Shown: positions 1 to 5,837, counted from the stretch's first letter. The stretch is 9,407 bases of DNA from JBNJEM01 sp051745935 (GCA_051745935.1 JBNJEM010000295.1:1-9407), one strand, 5' to 3'. Numbers and translations: made by a program. The notes: generated by a model from the letters alone, not told the origin.

Positions 1-1
1 C

Positions 2-637
2 ATTCCCGTCTGTGCCGGTGGCGGCGGCAGCGTAGAATCGCTGGCCGGCCAACGCGTACGGATCTGGAGCTTTTACAACGAGGGTGATAAGGCAAGCCTG
101 GTGGAAGGAGAACGGAGGATGCGCCAGGAACTCCTCAAGGCCGGGGCGAGTCCGCTGGCGACCGAGTATCCCCAGGCAGGCCACAACAGTTGGGATCTGG
201 CCTACCGGTGTATCGGGATGTACCACTGGCTCTTGGATCAGAGTCTGTTGAAGAATTCGCGTCAAGGTGAGTTCGAATTGCTCTGCCCCGAGCGCCTGTA
301 CAGCGACAATTATTTTTCCCGGTTAGCGACAATTAGGATTCCCGGGTTCGGGAGCCAACGGGGAGTCGCCTTCTGTCCACGTGGCATGGACAGGGGTCGG
401 CACATTGGACGGCCGAGGACGAGCGGACGATTGCCCGCGCAAATGCCGCCGCGGATCGATCGGCGTACTTGGTCTCCGACGTGGCATACGCCGCGTGTGA
501 ATTTCACGTGGATGTGTATCTGGATTCCAGGTCGCGGCAAACGCCACCCTCTTTCAAGATCCGCGTTACGAATCTCGTCCCCTGCTGCCCTATACCGTGA
601 TGTACCTGCCGGATCGTGGGATCCGATTCTGACATGA
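2..637 (+). CDS. Alpha/beta hydrolase (dienelactone hydrolase/prolyl oligopeptidase-like esterase), C-terminal end, with aberrant 3' run-on
   Basis: The frame is open from base 2, so the gene starts before the window. The visible part carries the end of a serine-hydrolase fold: a strand followed by the acid-residue loop (NEGDKAS, Asp codon 86-88), a helix rich in charged residues (RRMRQELLKAG), then TEYPQAGHNSWDLAY with the catalytic His (codon 182-184), and a final helix MYHWLLDQ. Family members usually finish a few residues after this helix, near base 255. Here the same frame continues to a stop at 635-637 through Arg/Pro-rich sequence that does not look like protein, and overlaps a coding-like reading in other frames (361-632). 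I infer that the natural stop was lost by deletion or rearrangement. The nucleophilic Ser lies outside the window. Probably an exported esterase or peptidase; the substrate is unknown. The family call is fairly sure, the 3' end is not. Confidence 0.6.
   Translation: MPVCAGGGGSVESLAGQRVRIWSFYNEGDKASLVEGERRMRQELLKAGASPLATEYPQAGHNSWDLAYRCIGMYHWLLDQSLLKNSRQGEFELLCPERLYSDNYFSRLATIRIPGFGSQRGVAFCPRGMDRGRHIGRPRTSGRLPAQMPPRIDRRTWSPTWHTPRVNFTWMCIWIPGRGKRHPLSRSALRISSPAALYRDVPAGSWDPILT
361..632 (+). pseudogene. Frameshifted remnant of an unrecognised gene (C-terminal end)
   Basis: Two pieces in different frames read like one protein. Frame 1 from about 361 to 525 gives a plausible acidic/alanine-rich segment including TAEDERTIARANAAADRS, AYLVSDVAYAACEFHVDVYL and DSRS. 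From about 530 frame 3 continues with ATLFQDPRYESRPLLPYTV and ends MYLPDRGIRF with a stop at 630-632. The two pieces join near 528-545, which suggests a one-base indel. The segment lies directly behind the hydrolase fragment and overlaps its run-on frame. I do not recognise the family. It could instead be chance open frame in GC-rich DNA; the mixed, non-repetitive composition with aromatic and aliphatic residues is the only argument for former coding. Confidence 0.35.
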
Positions 638-774
638 TAGCCGGAATAAACAGCCTCTCGCCCTCGTCTAGCTGCGTCCCGGTTTCGAACGCCAAAACCG
701 CGATCCTTCCGGTCGAGCGTGGTCGAGATTCACCAAGGCAAACCAGAGATGGGGCGTGGCTTGCATCATCATCG

Positions 775-803
775 TTGCCGCCTTGCTGTAATCGTGGTAA
801 CAT
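775..803 (+). promoter_or_regulatory. Possible sigma-70-like promoter of the BrnT-like/XRE module
   Basis: TTGCCG (775-780) and TAACAT (798-803) are separated by 17 bases, each matching 4 of 6 consensus positions. The -10 lies 24 bases before the ATG at 828, leaving room for a short leader with a good ribosome binding site (GGAGG, 817-821). The rest of 638-827 shows no convincing gene. Weak match; planctomycete promoters are poorly defined. Confidence 0.3.
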
Positions 804-827
804 ACTACTACACGACGGAGGCGTTCA

Positions 828-1085
828 ATGAAAGTGGCGATCATCTGGGATCTTGACGAGGACGAGGAGGGCAACGTCCAGCACATCGCGGAGCACGGCA
901 TTGAAAAGGACGACGTTGCCCACGTATTCGATGGTCCAGTTGGTAGCGACACCAGCGATTCGTCGCAGCGGCCAATGATTTTCGGATACACCTTGGACGG
1001 CCGCTACATCACGGTCATTTTCGAAGAGATCGACGACAACACGGTGTACCCCGTCACCGCGTTCGAGGTTCCCGAACCCGTTTAG
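828..1085 (+). CDS. BrnT-like small protein, probable toxin of a toxin-antitoxin pair
   Basis: An 85-residue acidic protein. Its layout resembles the BrnT/DUF4258-type RelE-like fold: an early WD (residues 7-8), the segment NVQHIAEHGI (about 16-25) corresponding to the Asn...His-Gly stretch of BrnT proteins, a following helix ending in VFDGP, and then two predicted strands, FGYTLDGRYITVIFEE, with the G-x-T-x-D-G-R turn of this family, ending in a further strand (VYPVTAFEV). BrnT proteins are ribonucleases that arrest translation and are neutralised by the neighbouring antitoxin. GGAGG at 817-821 supports the ATG at 828. The next gene starts nine bases after the stop, with its ribosome binding site overlapping the stop codon, so the two are co-translated. 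It is unusually acidic for a RelE-fold RNase, so toxicity is not certain; it could be a harmless DUF4258-like protein. Confidence 0.6.
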   Translation: MKVAIIWDLDEDEEGNVQHIAEHGIEKDDVAHVFDGPVGSDTSDSSQRPMIFGYTLDGRYITVIFEEIDDNTVYPVTAFEVPEPV

Positions 1086-1094
1086 GAGCACATC

Positions 1095-1442
1095 ATGGCC
1101 AAGCAAATCACGCGCGACCGGAAGCTGACACCGGAAGAAGCGGCGCAGTACCGCAAGATTCGTGAAGAAGTCGAGTTGGAAAAACCGGACATCATCGCCA
1201 AGGCGCAGCAGGCCCGTTGCGAGGCCCGCCGTCAGCAGCTGGCCGCGGTCATGCGTAAGCTGAAAGCTGCCCGCGAAGCGAAAGGGTTAAGCCTCGCCGA
1301 CATCTATGAGCGAACGGGCATGGATCGCTCCGCGCTGTCCAAGCTGGAAAACGTCACCAACGAAAACCCGACGATCGACACCCTCTTACGCTACGCCGAA
1401 GTCGTCGGCAAACGGCTGCAGATTCAGGTTGTTGATTCGTAA
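1095..1442 (+). CDS. XRE-family helix-turn-helix protein, probable antitoxin/autoregulator
   Basis: A 115-residue protein with a helical, charged N-terminal part (LTPEEAAQYRKIREEVELEK, residues 11-30) and a C-terminal XRE/Cro-type HTH domain (about 52-108). The usual landmarks are visible: an LKAAREAKGLSLADI first pair of helices, the recognition region TGMDRSALSKLEN, then NPTIDTLLRYAEVVGKRL typical of HTH_3 antitoxins. The ribosome binding site AGGAG (1084-1088) overlaps the stop of the upstream gene. The order toxin-then-antitoxin and the HTH suggest it binds the toxin through one part and represses the shared promoter through the other. Classical BrnT partners (BrnA) are ribbon-helix-helix proteins, so this pairing differs from the textbook module. 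DNA-binding function is secure; the antitoxin role is inferred from position. Confidence 0.75.
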   Translation: MAKQITRDRKLTPEEAAQYRKIREEVELEKPDIIAKAQQARCEARRQQLAAVMRKLKAAREAKGLSLADIYERTGMDRSALSKLENVTNENPTIDTLLRYAEVVGKRLQIQVVDS

Positions 1443-1473
1443 TCACCGAGGGAGAATTCTGGGGCAAAGCTTG

Positions 1474-1599
1474 ACATCCAAGGGGTCGGGCCTCTTTGAT
1501 GTCGTCTTTCGGGAAGCGAACCCGTTTTCTGCCGCGGGGACGCAGCGTTGATTCGAGGTTGAGACGACGGGCGATCGACTCCACCCAACCTTCGCCCCA
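1474..1599 (-). pseudogene. C-terminal remnant of a RAYT-like (REP-associated tyrosine) transposase
   Basis: Read on the minus strand from 1599, one frame gives WGEGWVESIARRLNLEST followed by LRPRGRKR. This matches the usual tail of REP-associated tyrosine transposases (Y1 family): a Trp-containing helix, an (A)RRLGLE-type helix, then ST(L)RPRGRPRK. Only this tail remains: the HUH motif and catalytic Tyr are absent, and a stop codon (TGA) lies in frame a few codons upstream. Similarity is lost after the basic tail, in the sequence that contains the REP-like element. The fragment ends close behind the XRE gene, with opposite orientation. The call is from memory of the family, without alignment. 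Confidence 0.45.
1478..1499. repeat. REP-like imperfect palindrome next to the RAYT remnant
   Basis: The block AAGGGGTC-GGGCCTCTTT (core 1480-1497) is an imperfect inverted repeat of the AAGGGGTC...CTCTT type that often flanks RAYT genes in many genomes. It lies at the 3' side of the minus-strand RAYT remnant, where such elements normally sit. Only one copy is seen in the window, so repetitiveness cannot be shown here. Confidence 0.35.
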
Positions 1600-1732
1600 A
1601 CTTTTTTTGGCATAAACATGTCACGGATGTGCGCACGTAACGCTTTGTTTGGCTTATTCCTCACCGGCAGGGACTGTTACTCGACATGACAGGCGCCCGC
1701 GGCATCGCGCTCCAGACGACAAGGCGGCGACA

Positions 1733-1797
1733 AAACGGGGGCTCCACGCCGCTCAGAGCCCCGTTTCCCGCGCGGGTGGAATAGTTTTTCGATTTTT
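1733..1797. terminator. Terminator-like hairpin with adjoining GC palindrome and T tracts
   Basis: AAACGGGGGCTC (1733-1744) pairs with GAGCCCCGTTT (1756-1766) with one bulged G and an 11-base loop. A perfect palindrome CCCGCGCGGG (1767-1776) follows, then T tracts at 1784-1788 and 1793-1799. On the minus strand the hairpin ends directly in a short T run, so it could act in either direction. On the plus strand it would end readthrough from the toxin-antitoxin-like pair and insulate the promoter at 1884. Confidence 0.5.
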
Positions 1798-1839
1798 TTC
1801 TCGACGCGCAAGTCCTTGAGAAATGAGGACTTATAGCTA

Positions 1840-1851
1840 CCCCCCCCCCCC
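1840..1851. repeat. Homopolymer run of 12 C
   Basis: Twelve consecutive C bases lie 32 bases ahead of the -35 box of the promoter at 1884. Such runs are prone to slippage and also to sequencing error. No gene crosses it, so any effect would be on transcription. Confidence 0.7.
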
Positions 1852-1883
1852 GCAAAATACGGTCCTTTTGAACACAAAAAGCG

Positions 1884-1911
1884 TTGACACAACTCCGCCC
1901 CAGGGTACAAA
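1884..1911 (+). promoter_or_regulatory. Sigma-70-like promoter upstream of the mauE-like fragment and DUF1573 operon
   Basis: A perfect TTGACA (1884-1889) and TACAAA (1906-1911, 4 of 6 matches) are spaced by 16 bases. The -35 sits in a small palindrome GTTG-ACA-CAAC (1883-1893), a possible operator. It lies just downstream of the terminator-like hairpin and points toward the mauE-like fragment at 2018 and, beyond it, the operon starting at 2300. It is the best promoter match in the window. Confidence 0.5.
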
Positions 1912-2017
1912 GAGGGGCATGTCAGCAGCAGCCCGCACGCCGGCCCGAGGACCGGCACCATCACGGCGATGGCGGAGCTGTGGCTGCCGCTTGGCTCACG
2001 ACGGGGAGGGAACAGCC

Positions 2018-2170
2018 ATGCGACGGGTCAACGCGTATGATATTGTTCGCATTTCTCGCGCCGGGGTGCTTCTCCGATCTCGCCGTGCCCTCAAGAAGTA
2101 CTGGAAGAACCGAAGTTGTATTTCAGAAAGGTTCAGTACTGTGGGGAACATAGCTGGCGCGCGGTGTTAG
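2018..2170 (+). pseudogene. Truncated mauE-like fragment (N-terminal end)
   Basis: An ATG at 2018 follows a strong ribosome binding site (GGGGAGGG, 2003-2010). The first residues, MRRVNAYDIVRISRAGVLL, line up with the mauE-like gene at 8989 (MQRGTMYDIVRIVLASVLL): identical at Met1, Arg3, Tyr7 to Ile12, Ala15 and Val17 to Leu19, with an LKxY match a few residues later. After that the frame becomes charged (RSRRALKKYWKNRS) instead of hydrophobic and stops at 2170, with none of the later membrane segments or the CGCFG motif. I read it as a decayed copy of the same gene. The retained ribosome binding site and promoter could still drive a short product or simply form the leader of the downstream operon. 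Confidence 0.6.
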
Positions 2171-2246
2171 GGGGGGCATCAGCCAGAATTGGTTGCGTGG
2201 GTGCACAGTGGATACTTGGAATCTTAAATAACAATAGAAGCTGTTG

Positions 2247-2287
2247 GCGACGGCCTTGTAGAAGATCATCCCCTACGGGGCCGTGGC
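2247..2287 (+). promoter_or_regulatory. RNA stem-loop just upstream of the DUF1573 start
   Basis: CGGCCTTGTAG (2251-2261) pairs with CTACGGGGCCG (2273-2283) over 11 bases, the two T positions forming G-U wobbles in RNA. The loop has 11 bases. An outer A-U pair and, after one mismatch, two more G-C pairs extend it to 2247-2287. It ends only a few bases before the ribosome binding site AAGGA (2291-2295) of the gene at 2300, so it may affect translation or mRNA stability. There is no T tract, so it is unlikely to be a terminator. Confidence 0.45.
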
Positions 2288-2299
2288 AGCAAGGACTGG

Positions 2300-3478
2300 A
2301 TGTTAGACTGCATGTTCCGTACTCGTTTATTAGGCTGTGTACTACATCGATGCTCGTCTGTCGTGGGAGCGCTGTTGGTGCTCGTAGCGGCTTCGGGGTG
2401 TGATAGCGTGCGAAGCGATGTGAAGCCGAGTGTTGACGGCGACCGTGCTCGAGTGCAGCAATCGGGCAAGAGTACTCAAGGAATTATTCAGCACGAGTAC
2501 AGCTTCGGCCAGGTTCCGATCAATTCCACGAACGAACATCAGTTCACGGTAACCAATATTGGCAACATTTTCTGGACAATCAAGAATGTTCACCTGACGT
2601 GTTCCTGCGTTGTGTCGTCGATGTCGAGTGAATCAATTGCCCCTGGCGCAACGGAAGAGGTGGCTGTCAAGTTGGTCGTGGGTGACAGAGAAGGTCGGTT
2701 GAGGCAGGATGTGTTGCTGGAGTTTGAGGAGGCTGGAACACCAATGGTTCGTTTGCGCGTTCTGGCTTCAGTTCGTAGGCCGATTTCGTGTTCGCGGGAA
2801 ATCATTGTGGTCAATCCAGTCCGCGTTGGAGCCCGTGAGGAAGAAGTCGTCGAAGTAGGCAATTACTCAAAGGATAAATGGGACGATCTGGTCGTGGACA
2901 AGACGGCTGAATGGGTTGCGGTTGAAATGTACAGCAACTCTCGTGTTAACGACTTGCAGGAGGGCGATGCACCTCTCCAACGTTGGAATGTGGCGATCAT
3001 AATCGACGGTAGCGGCCTCTCAGAAGGATGGAACGTGACGACTCTTAGCTTTCACCCGAAGGGGCGTATAGAGACGAAGACAGAAGTGGTGGTTCGGGCG
3101 CATCGGACTCCCGCAGTATTGGTCGAACCGTCAACCGTGTTTTGCGGCATCGTCGCGCGAGGAAAGGAAAAGGAATTGAAGCGAACATTGCGATTTACCT
3201 TCCGGACCCCATCGGAAGTTCCCGCCATTAGCGACATCAAGGCGGGGACTACGGAGGTGCCTATGTCGTTTCACTGGCGGAAGGATTCGCAAGACCCGAC
3301 TGCGCTCCTGCTTGAATGCATGGTCCGATTGACAGGCGATACTCTCAACGACCATTTGGCGGTCGATTTCGGGAAGGCACGAAAGATGCGAATTCCCGTT
3401 CGAGGTTCGTTTCGGGATGCTGTGGTTGACAGTGAAGCGCGACATGACGACGGGTGTGCAAAGGCAGGCGCAAAATGA
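2300..3478 (+). CDS. DUF1573 lipoprotein
   Basis: A 392-residue protein. The N-terminus has a lipoprotein signal: basic stretch, hydrophobic segment VVGALLVLVAASGC (residues 21-34) with Cys34 as the lipidated residue. After a polar linker comes a DUF1573-type Ig-like beta domain (about 62-150): HEYSFGQVPINST, then FTVTNIGN, then the typical TCSCVV pair (Cys101, Cys103) and IAPGATEEVAVKL. DUF1573 domains are common in exported proteins of Bacteroidetes and Planctomycetes; their role is unknown. The remaining part (about 150-392) looks all-beta, with a possible second Ig-like repeat. ATG 2300 is preceded by AAGGA at 2291-2295; an in-frame ATG at 2312 is an alternative. The stop overlaps the next start by ATGA (3475-3478), indicating translational coupling. 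It is probably anchored in a membrane facing the periplasm. Confidence 0.85.
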   Translation: MLDCMFRTRLLGCVLHRCSSVVGALLVLVAASGCDSVRSDVKPSVDGDRARVQQSGKSTQGIIQHEYSFGQVPINSTNEHQFTVTNIGNIFWTIKNVHLTCSCVVSSMSSESIAPGATEEVAVKLVVGDREGRLRQDVLLEFEEAGTPMVRLRVLASVRRPISCSREIIVVNPVRVGAREEEVVEVGNYSKDKWDDLVVDKTAEWVAVEMYSNSRVNDLQEGDAPLQRWNVAIIIDGSGLSEGWNVTTLSFHPKGRIETKTEVVVRAHRTPAVLVEPSTVFCGIVARGKEKELKRTLRFTFRTPSEVPAISDIKAGTTEVPMSFHWRKDSQDPTALLLECMVRLTGDTLNDHLAVDFGKARKMRIPVRGSFRDAVVDSEARHDDGCAKAGAK

Positions 3479-4173
3479 TATTTCGACGACCGGTTGGGAA
3501 TATGGTTCAACTGGTTGAAGCCATGGTGGCCCTGCAATGGACGGCCATGCTTGGTCTATGTGATGTTGCGCCAGGCAAAATGCCCCTGCGAGAACTCAAT
3601 GAAGTGATTTGTGGACCCCGTTGCGTTCAGTTTGTGCTCAAGCAGTACGGCCGAGCGGAACCCCTTGATGCATTGGTTCGTGAGATGCAGTGGCCCGATC
3701 TGTCGAAGAAGAGTTCTGTTCGCCAAATCGAGAAGGCCCTAGAGTCACGAAGCGTGTATACACGATCGATCCAGTTGAAGAACACTCGACGTTTCGAACC
3801 TAGATGTCCGGCGGTCGTGCACCTTTGCCGGGGGCATGGCGGTGGCGAGGGCAGTGGACATTTTGTGGTCGTGATGCCCAGAAGTACCCCTCTAGAGGTC
3901 GTGTTTTGGGATGGCTTGTTTGGGCTCCGGCGGGAACGGTGGGCGGATTTCTCCAAGCAGATGACGGGGGTTGTGGTATTGACCGGCGACTCTCCGATTA
4001 ACGACGTCGACGCCGCTACACGACTACATGCATCGTGCTCTCGATGGATGTGGATATTGTCTTTGTCAGCGGTTCTGGCGTTGGGTATCGTTTTTCTGAT
4101 TCCATTTGGCGCGGGGTTGTTGCGCGCGTTTGCCACTGGAACTAGTTCGCTTGTTAGGGAGAAATTACGATGA
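3475..4173 (+). CDS. C39-like papain-fold cysteine peptidase with C-terminal membrane anchor
   Basis: A 232-residue protein from the ATG at 3475, chosen because it forms an ATGA overlap with the DUF1573 stop; a GTG at 3454 would add seven residues. A moderately hydrophobic stretch (10-29) may be a signal or membrane segment. The catalytic pattern of peptidase family C39 follows: EVICGPRCVQFVLKQYG with likely nucleophile Cys46, SGHFVVVM with His129, and FWDG with Asp146. The Gln usually found a few residues before the Cys (oxyanion hole) is not at its normal place. A membrane helix lies near the C-terminus (about 191-216, WILSLSAVLALGIVFLIPFG). C39 domains cleave double-glycine leaders in peptide exporters, but this protein has no ABC transporter part and may act alone. 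Its stop overlaps the next gene, a Cys-rich exported protein, which is a natural candidate partner. Confidence 0.75.
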   Translation: MIFRRPVGNMVQLVEAMVALQWTAMLGLCDVAPGKMPLRELNEVICGPRCVQFVLKQYGRAEPLDALVREMQWPDLSKKSSVRQIEKALESRSVYTRSIQLKNTRRFEPRCPAVVHLCRGHGGGEGSGHFVVVMPRSTPLEVVFWDGLFGLRRERWADFSKQMTGVVVLTGDSPINDVDAATRLHASCSRWMWILSLSAVLALGIVFLIPFGAGLLRAFATGTSSLVREKLR

Positions 4174-4655
4174 GGTGCCGAATCAAAACTATCGGATTGA
4201 TGGTTGTCGTGGCGGTAACCTGCGGGCTGTGTTTGCGCGCAGGACGTTCGCCATCTTGGAGCGATTTGACGGAATCCGCGGCGCAAACGTGTTTTGGAGG
4301 AACCACATGCGTGGTTCCGGGCACGCAGAACTGCCCCTGGCTCTACGCACAATGTGAGTATCGGTATGGCCCCTCTTGCGAGTATAAAGGTGACTATTAC
4401 GAATGCACAGCAGCGAAGGGAGACGACATTGAATACCCTTATCCGGAGGAAGCGAAGGAAGAGTTCAATCCAGGAAAAGACGATACCTCATATGATTTTG
4501 ACTATGAATGCGGCATAAGATACTACTGTAATGATACATGCTGGCTTAACCCAAACACGGAGCGTTATGAGTGTACTTCGGGCCTCCAAGACCGTGTCCT
4601 CTCGGTAGTGAAGTCATGGCCTTCCGGGAGTTCGTGCACATCAAACGAGGAATGA
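4170..4655 (+). CDS. Acidic Cys-rich secreted protein of unknown function
   Basis: A 161-residue protein. RBS AGGGAG (4156-4161) precedes the ATG, which overlaps the peptidase stop by ATGA. Residues 1-25 form a signal sequence (basic MRCRIK, hydrophobic GLMVVVAVTCGLCL). The mature part has 11 Cys: 41, 47, 55, 62, 70, 79, then 114, 120, 124, 135, 156, falling into two clusters around a very acidic Cys-free linker (80-113). Many Tyr and Asp/Glu are present. I do not recognise a named family. The pattern suggests two disulfide-bonded modules outside the cytoplasm. A Gly-Gly occurs in CFGGTTC (43-44), but it is after the signal peptide and inside the Cys cluster, so it is not an obvious C39 leader site. 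It could be a structural surface protein, an inhibitor or a toxin-like effector; the sequence does not say which. Confidence 0.7.
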   Translation: MRCRIKTIGLMVVVAVTCGLCLRAGRSPSWSDLTESAAQTCFGGTTCVVPGTQNCPWLYAQCEYRYGPSCEYKGDYYECTAAKGDDIEYPYPEEAKEEFNPGKDDTSYDFDYECGIRYYCNDTCWLNPNTERYECTSGLQDRVLSVVKSWPSGSSCTSNEE

Positions 4656-4723
4656 GCGAAGCGTGGTGCCTTGTAGCGCTGCTCATGGCTCTTGTGAAGA
4701 CGGGTTTGAAAACGACAACGTAA
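4652..4723 (+). CDS. Possible small ORF, 23-residue hydrophobic peptide
   Basis: An ATG at 4652 overlaps the stop of the Cys-rich gene by ATGA, the same arrangement as the two preceding gene boundaries. A purine-rich ACGAGG lies just upstream. The product begins MSEAWCLVALLMALVKTG and ends KTTT, with a short hydrophobic core of about 11 residues. It ends at 4723, 28 bases before the next ATG. It may be a real membrane peptide, or a translational relay that carries ribosomes toward the LolA-like gene. Too short to judge by composition. Confidence 0.3.
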   Translation: MSEAWCLVALLMALVKTGLKTTT

Positions 4724-4751
4724 CAAGCCGAATTGTTCGAAGGCGGTGACA

Positions 4752-5801
4752 ATGGCTATCCTGTCTATCGCGTTAGGCCGTGTTCCGCAGCGGGGCCTTC
4801 TGGTGCTCGTCGCGTGCGTTTGGAGCTGCGCTAGTATGTATGGTCGTGCTGCGCCACCATCCGACCAACAGTTGGCAGGCTCGCTCCTGGCGGGCCTGAG
4901 AGACCGCGTCGAGTCTCTTCGATCCGGAGTCGTCGAATTCGAGGTGCATGACAAGAGCGGAAAGATGCTGGCAAAGCGATTTGCCGCCTTTGATGCCAAG
5001 GAGGGCAAGGTTCGGTCTGACACATTAGTAAATTGGAGAGGGCCTGACCGAATCGTGAAGGTTATACGTACGAAGAATCAGTTCGTACAATTTCTTGATA
5101 ACAAGGGCGACACACAACTGATAAGACTTAATGCCGGTGAGAAACCGGTGATGAGAGATGGAATGCCGATCGACCCCCGTGCATTGGGGATGCTTCCTTA
5201 CGGCCAAATATGCATCACTGCTAACACGGCGGAAGGGCTTTTGAAGTCACTTAACAAAGCAGAAGTGATTAGTGCATCGCTTGAGAATGATATTGGGGTC
5301 ATCGTGCTGGATCCGAATGTTGACGATGGCATGACACAACTCGTGTGGTGGATCGATACGGCGCATGGGTATGTGCCATTGCGAACGGAGGTGCGATTGA
5401 ATTCACGCCCCTATCAACGATTGGAAGCGTCTTGGACGCGGATAAATGGGGTAATGGTACCCGTCAGCAGTGCATCTTATCCTCCTACTTCGGGTGGTGA
5501 GCTCGAATGTGCGGAAGAGATGCATTTCACCTGGAAAAGCGTTAATGAGACTATCCCTGAGGAGCTATTCTCAGTGGAAAAGCTCGAGCTTCCGGAAGGT
5601 ACATATGTTATCGACACACGCCTCGGTACACCGATCGTGGAAGAAGTGGTCGGGCAAGAACGTCCTCTCCCAGATGTTCCGACGCCCCAAGGATTGTCAT
5701 GGACGAGAGTAGTCATGATAATCACTTCCGCGCTGCTGCTGCTCGTGGTGGGCGTAATCTTCATCCTACGCCACTGGCAAAGATTGTTGGGCCGTTCCTG
5801 A
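4752..5801 (+). CDS. LolA-like periplasmic protein with N-terminal signal and C-terminal membrane anchor
   Basis: A 349-residue protein from ATG 4752, behind AGGCGG (4741-4746); a GTG at 4746 would add two residues. Residues about 13-33 form a signal segment (RGLLVLVACVWSCAS). The main body is beta-rich and resembles LolA/LolB-like outer-membrane lipoprotein-sorting folds as found in many planctomycete paralogs: strands around SGVVEFEVHD, RFAAFDAKEGKVR, then FVQFLDNKGDTQLIRL, and a final part with WWIDTAHGYVPLRTEV and FSVEKLELPEGTYVIDTRLG. The latter ending is typical of these paralogs. A membrane helix lies at about 318-340 (VVMIITSALLLLVVGVIFIL), followed by a short basic tail, so the domain is held at the membrane, unlike soluble LolA. 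It is the last gene of the operon. A lipid- or lipoprotein-binding role is plausible but not shown. Confidence 0.6.
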   Translation: MAILSIALGRVPQRGLLVLVACVWSCASMYGRAAPPSDQQLAGSLLAGLRDRVESLRSGVVEFEVHDKSGKMLAKRFAAFDAKEGKVRSDTLVNWRGPDRIVKVIRTKNQFVQFLDNKGDTQLIRLNAGEKPVMRDGMPIDPRALGMLPYGQICITANTAEGLLKSLNKAEVISASLENDIGVIVLDPNVDDGMTQLVWWIDTAHGYVPLRTEVRLNSRPYQRLEASWTRINGVMVPVSSASYPPTSGGELECAEEMHFTWKSVNETIPEELFSVEKLELPEGTYVIDTRLGTPIVEEVVGQERPLPDVPTPQGLSWTRVVMIITSALLLLVVGVIFILRHWQRLLGRS

Positions 5802-5837
5802 CTCGTGCCAGGGGGTTTCTTGGGGCGGTCACTGGTG

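Larger units (their letters stand above)
1443..2299. other. Region without an intact gene (0.86 kb)
   Basis: This stretch separates the toxin-antitoxin-like pair from the DUF1573 operon. It holds a RAYT-like C-terminal scrap with a REP-like sequence, a terminator-like hairpin with a GC palindrome and T tracts, a 12-C run, a promoter, a mauE-like fragment and a stem-loop, each listed separately. I see nothing convincing in 1600-1732 or in 2171-2246. The mix of fragments suggests a site of repeated insertion and decay. Confidence 0.6.

Noticed and set aside
504..991. Minus-strand frames opposite the start of the BrnT-like gene
   Set aside because: No ribosome binding site or domain signature, and they overlap a better supported plus-strand gene.
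1823..2017. Upstream extension of the mauE-like fragment frame
   Set aside because: The sequence before 2018 is Pro/Arg-rich and includes the C run and the promoter. The ribosome binding site and the match to the gene at 8989 fix the start at 2018.
3454..3474. GTG start for the C39-like gene
   Set aside because: The ATG at 3475 gives the ATGA coupling seen at other boundaries of the operon; the extra residues add no recognisable signal.
3627..4352. 241-codon open frame on the minus strand
   Set aside because: It lies opposite the C39-like peptidase and the start of the Cys-rich gene, which have catalytic motifs, a signal sequence and ribosome binding sites. Its translation has no recognisable domain.
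5802..5837. Possible shared terminator between the convergent LolA-like and glycosyltransferase genes
   Set aside because: Only short, weak complementarity and no T tract could be found in the 36 bases.
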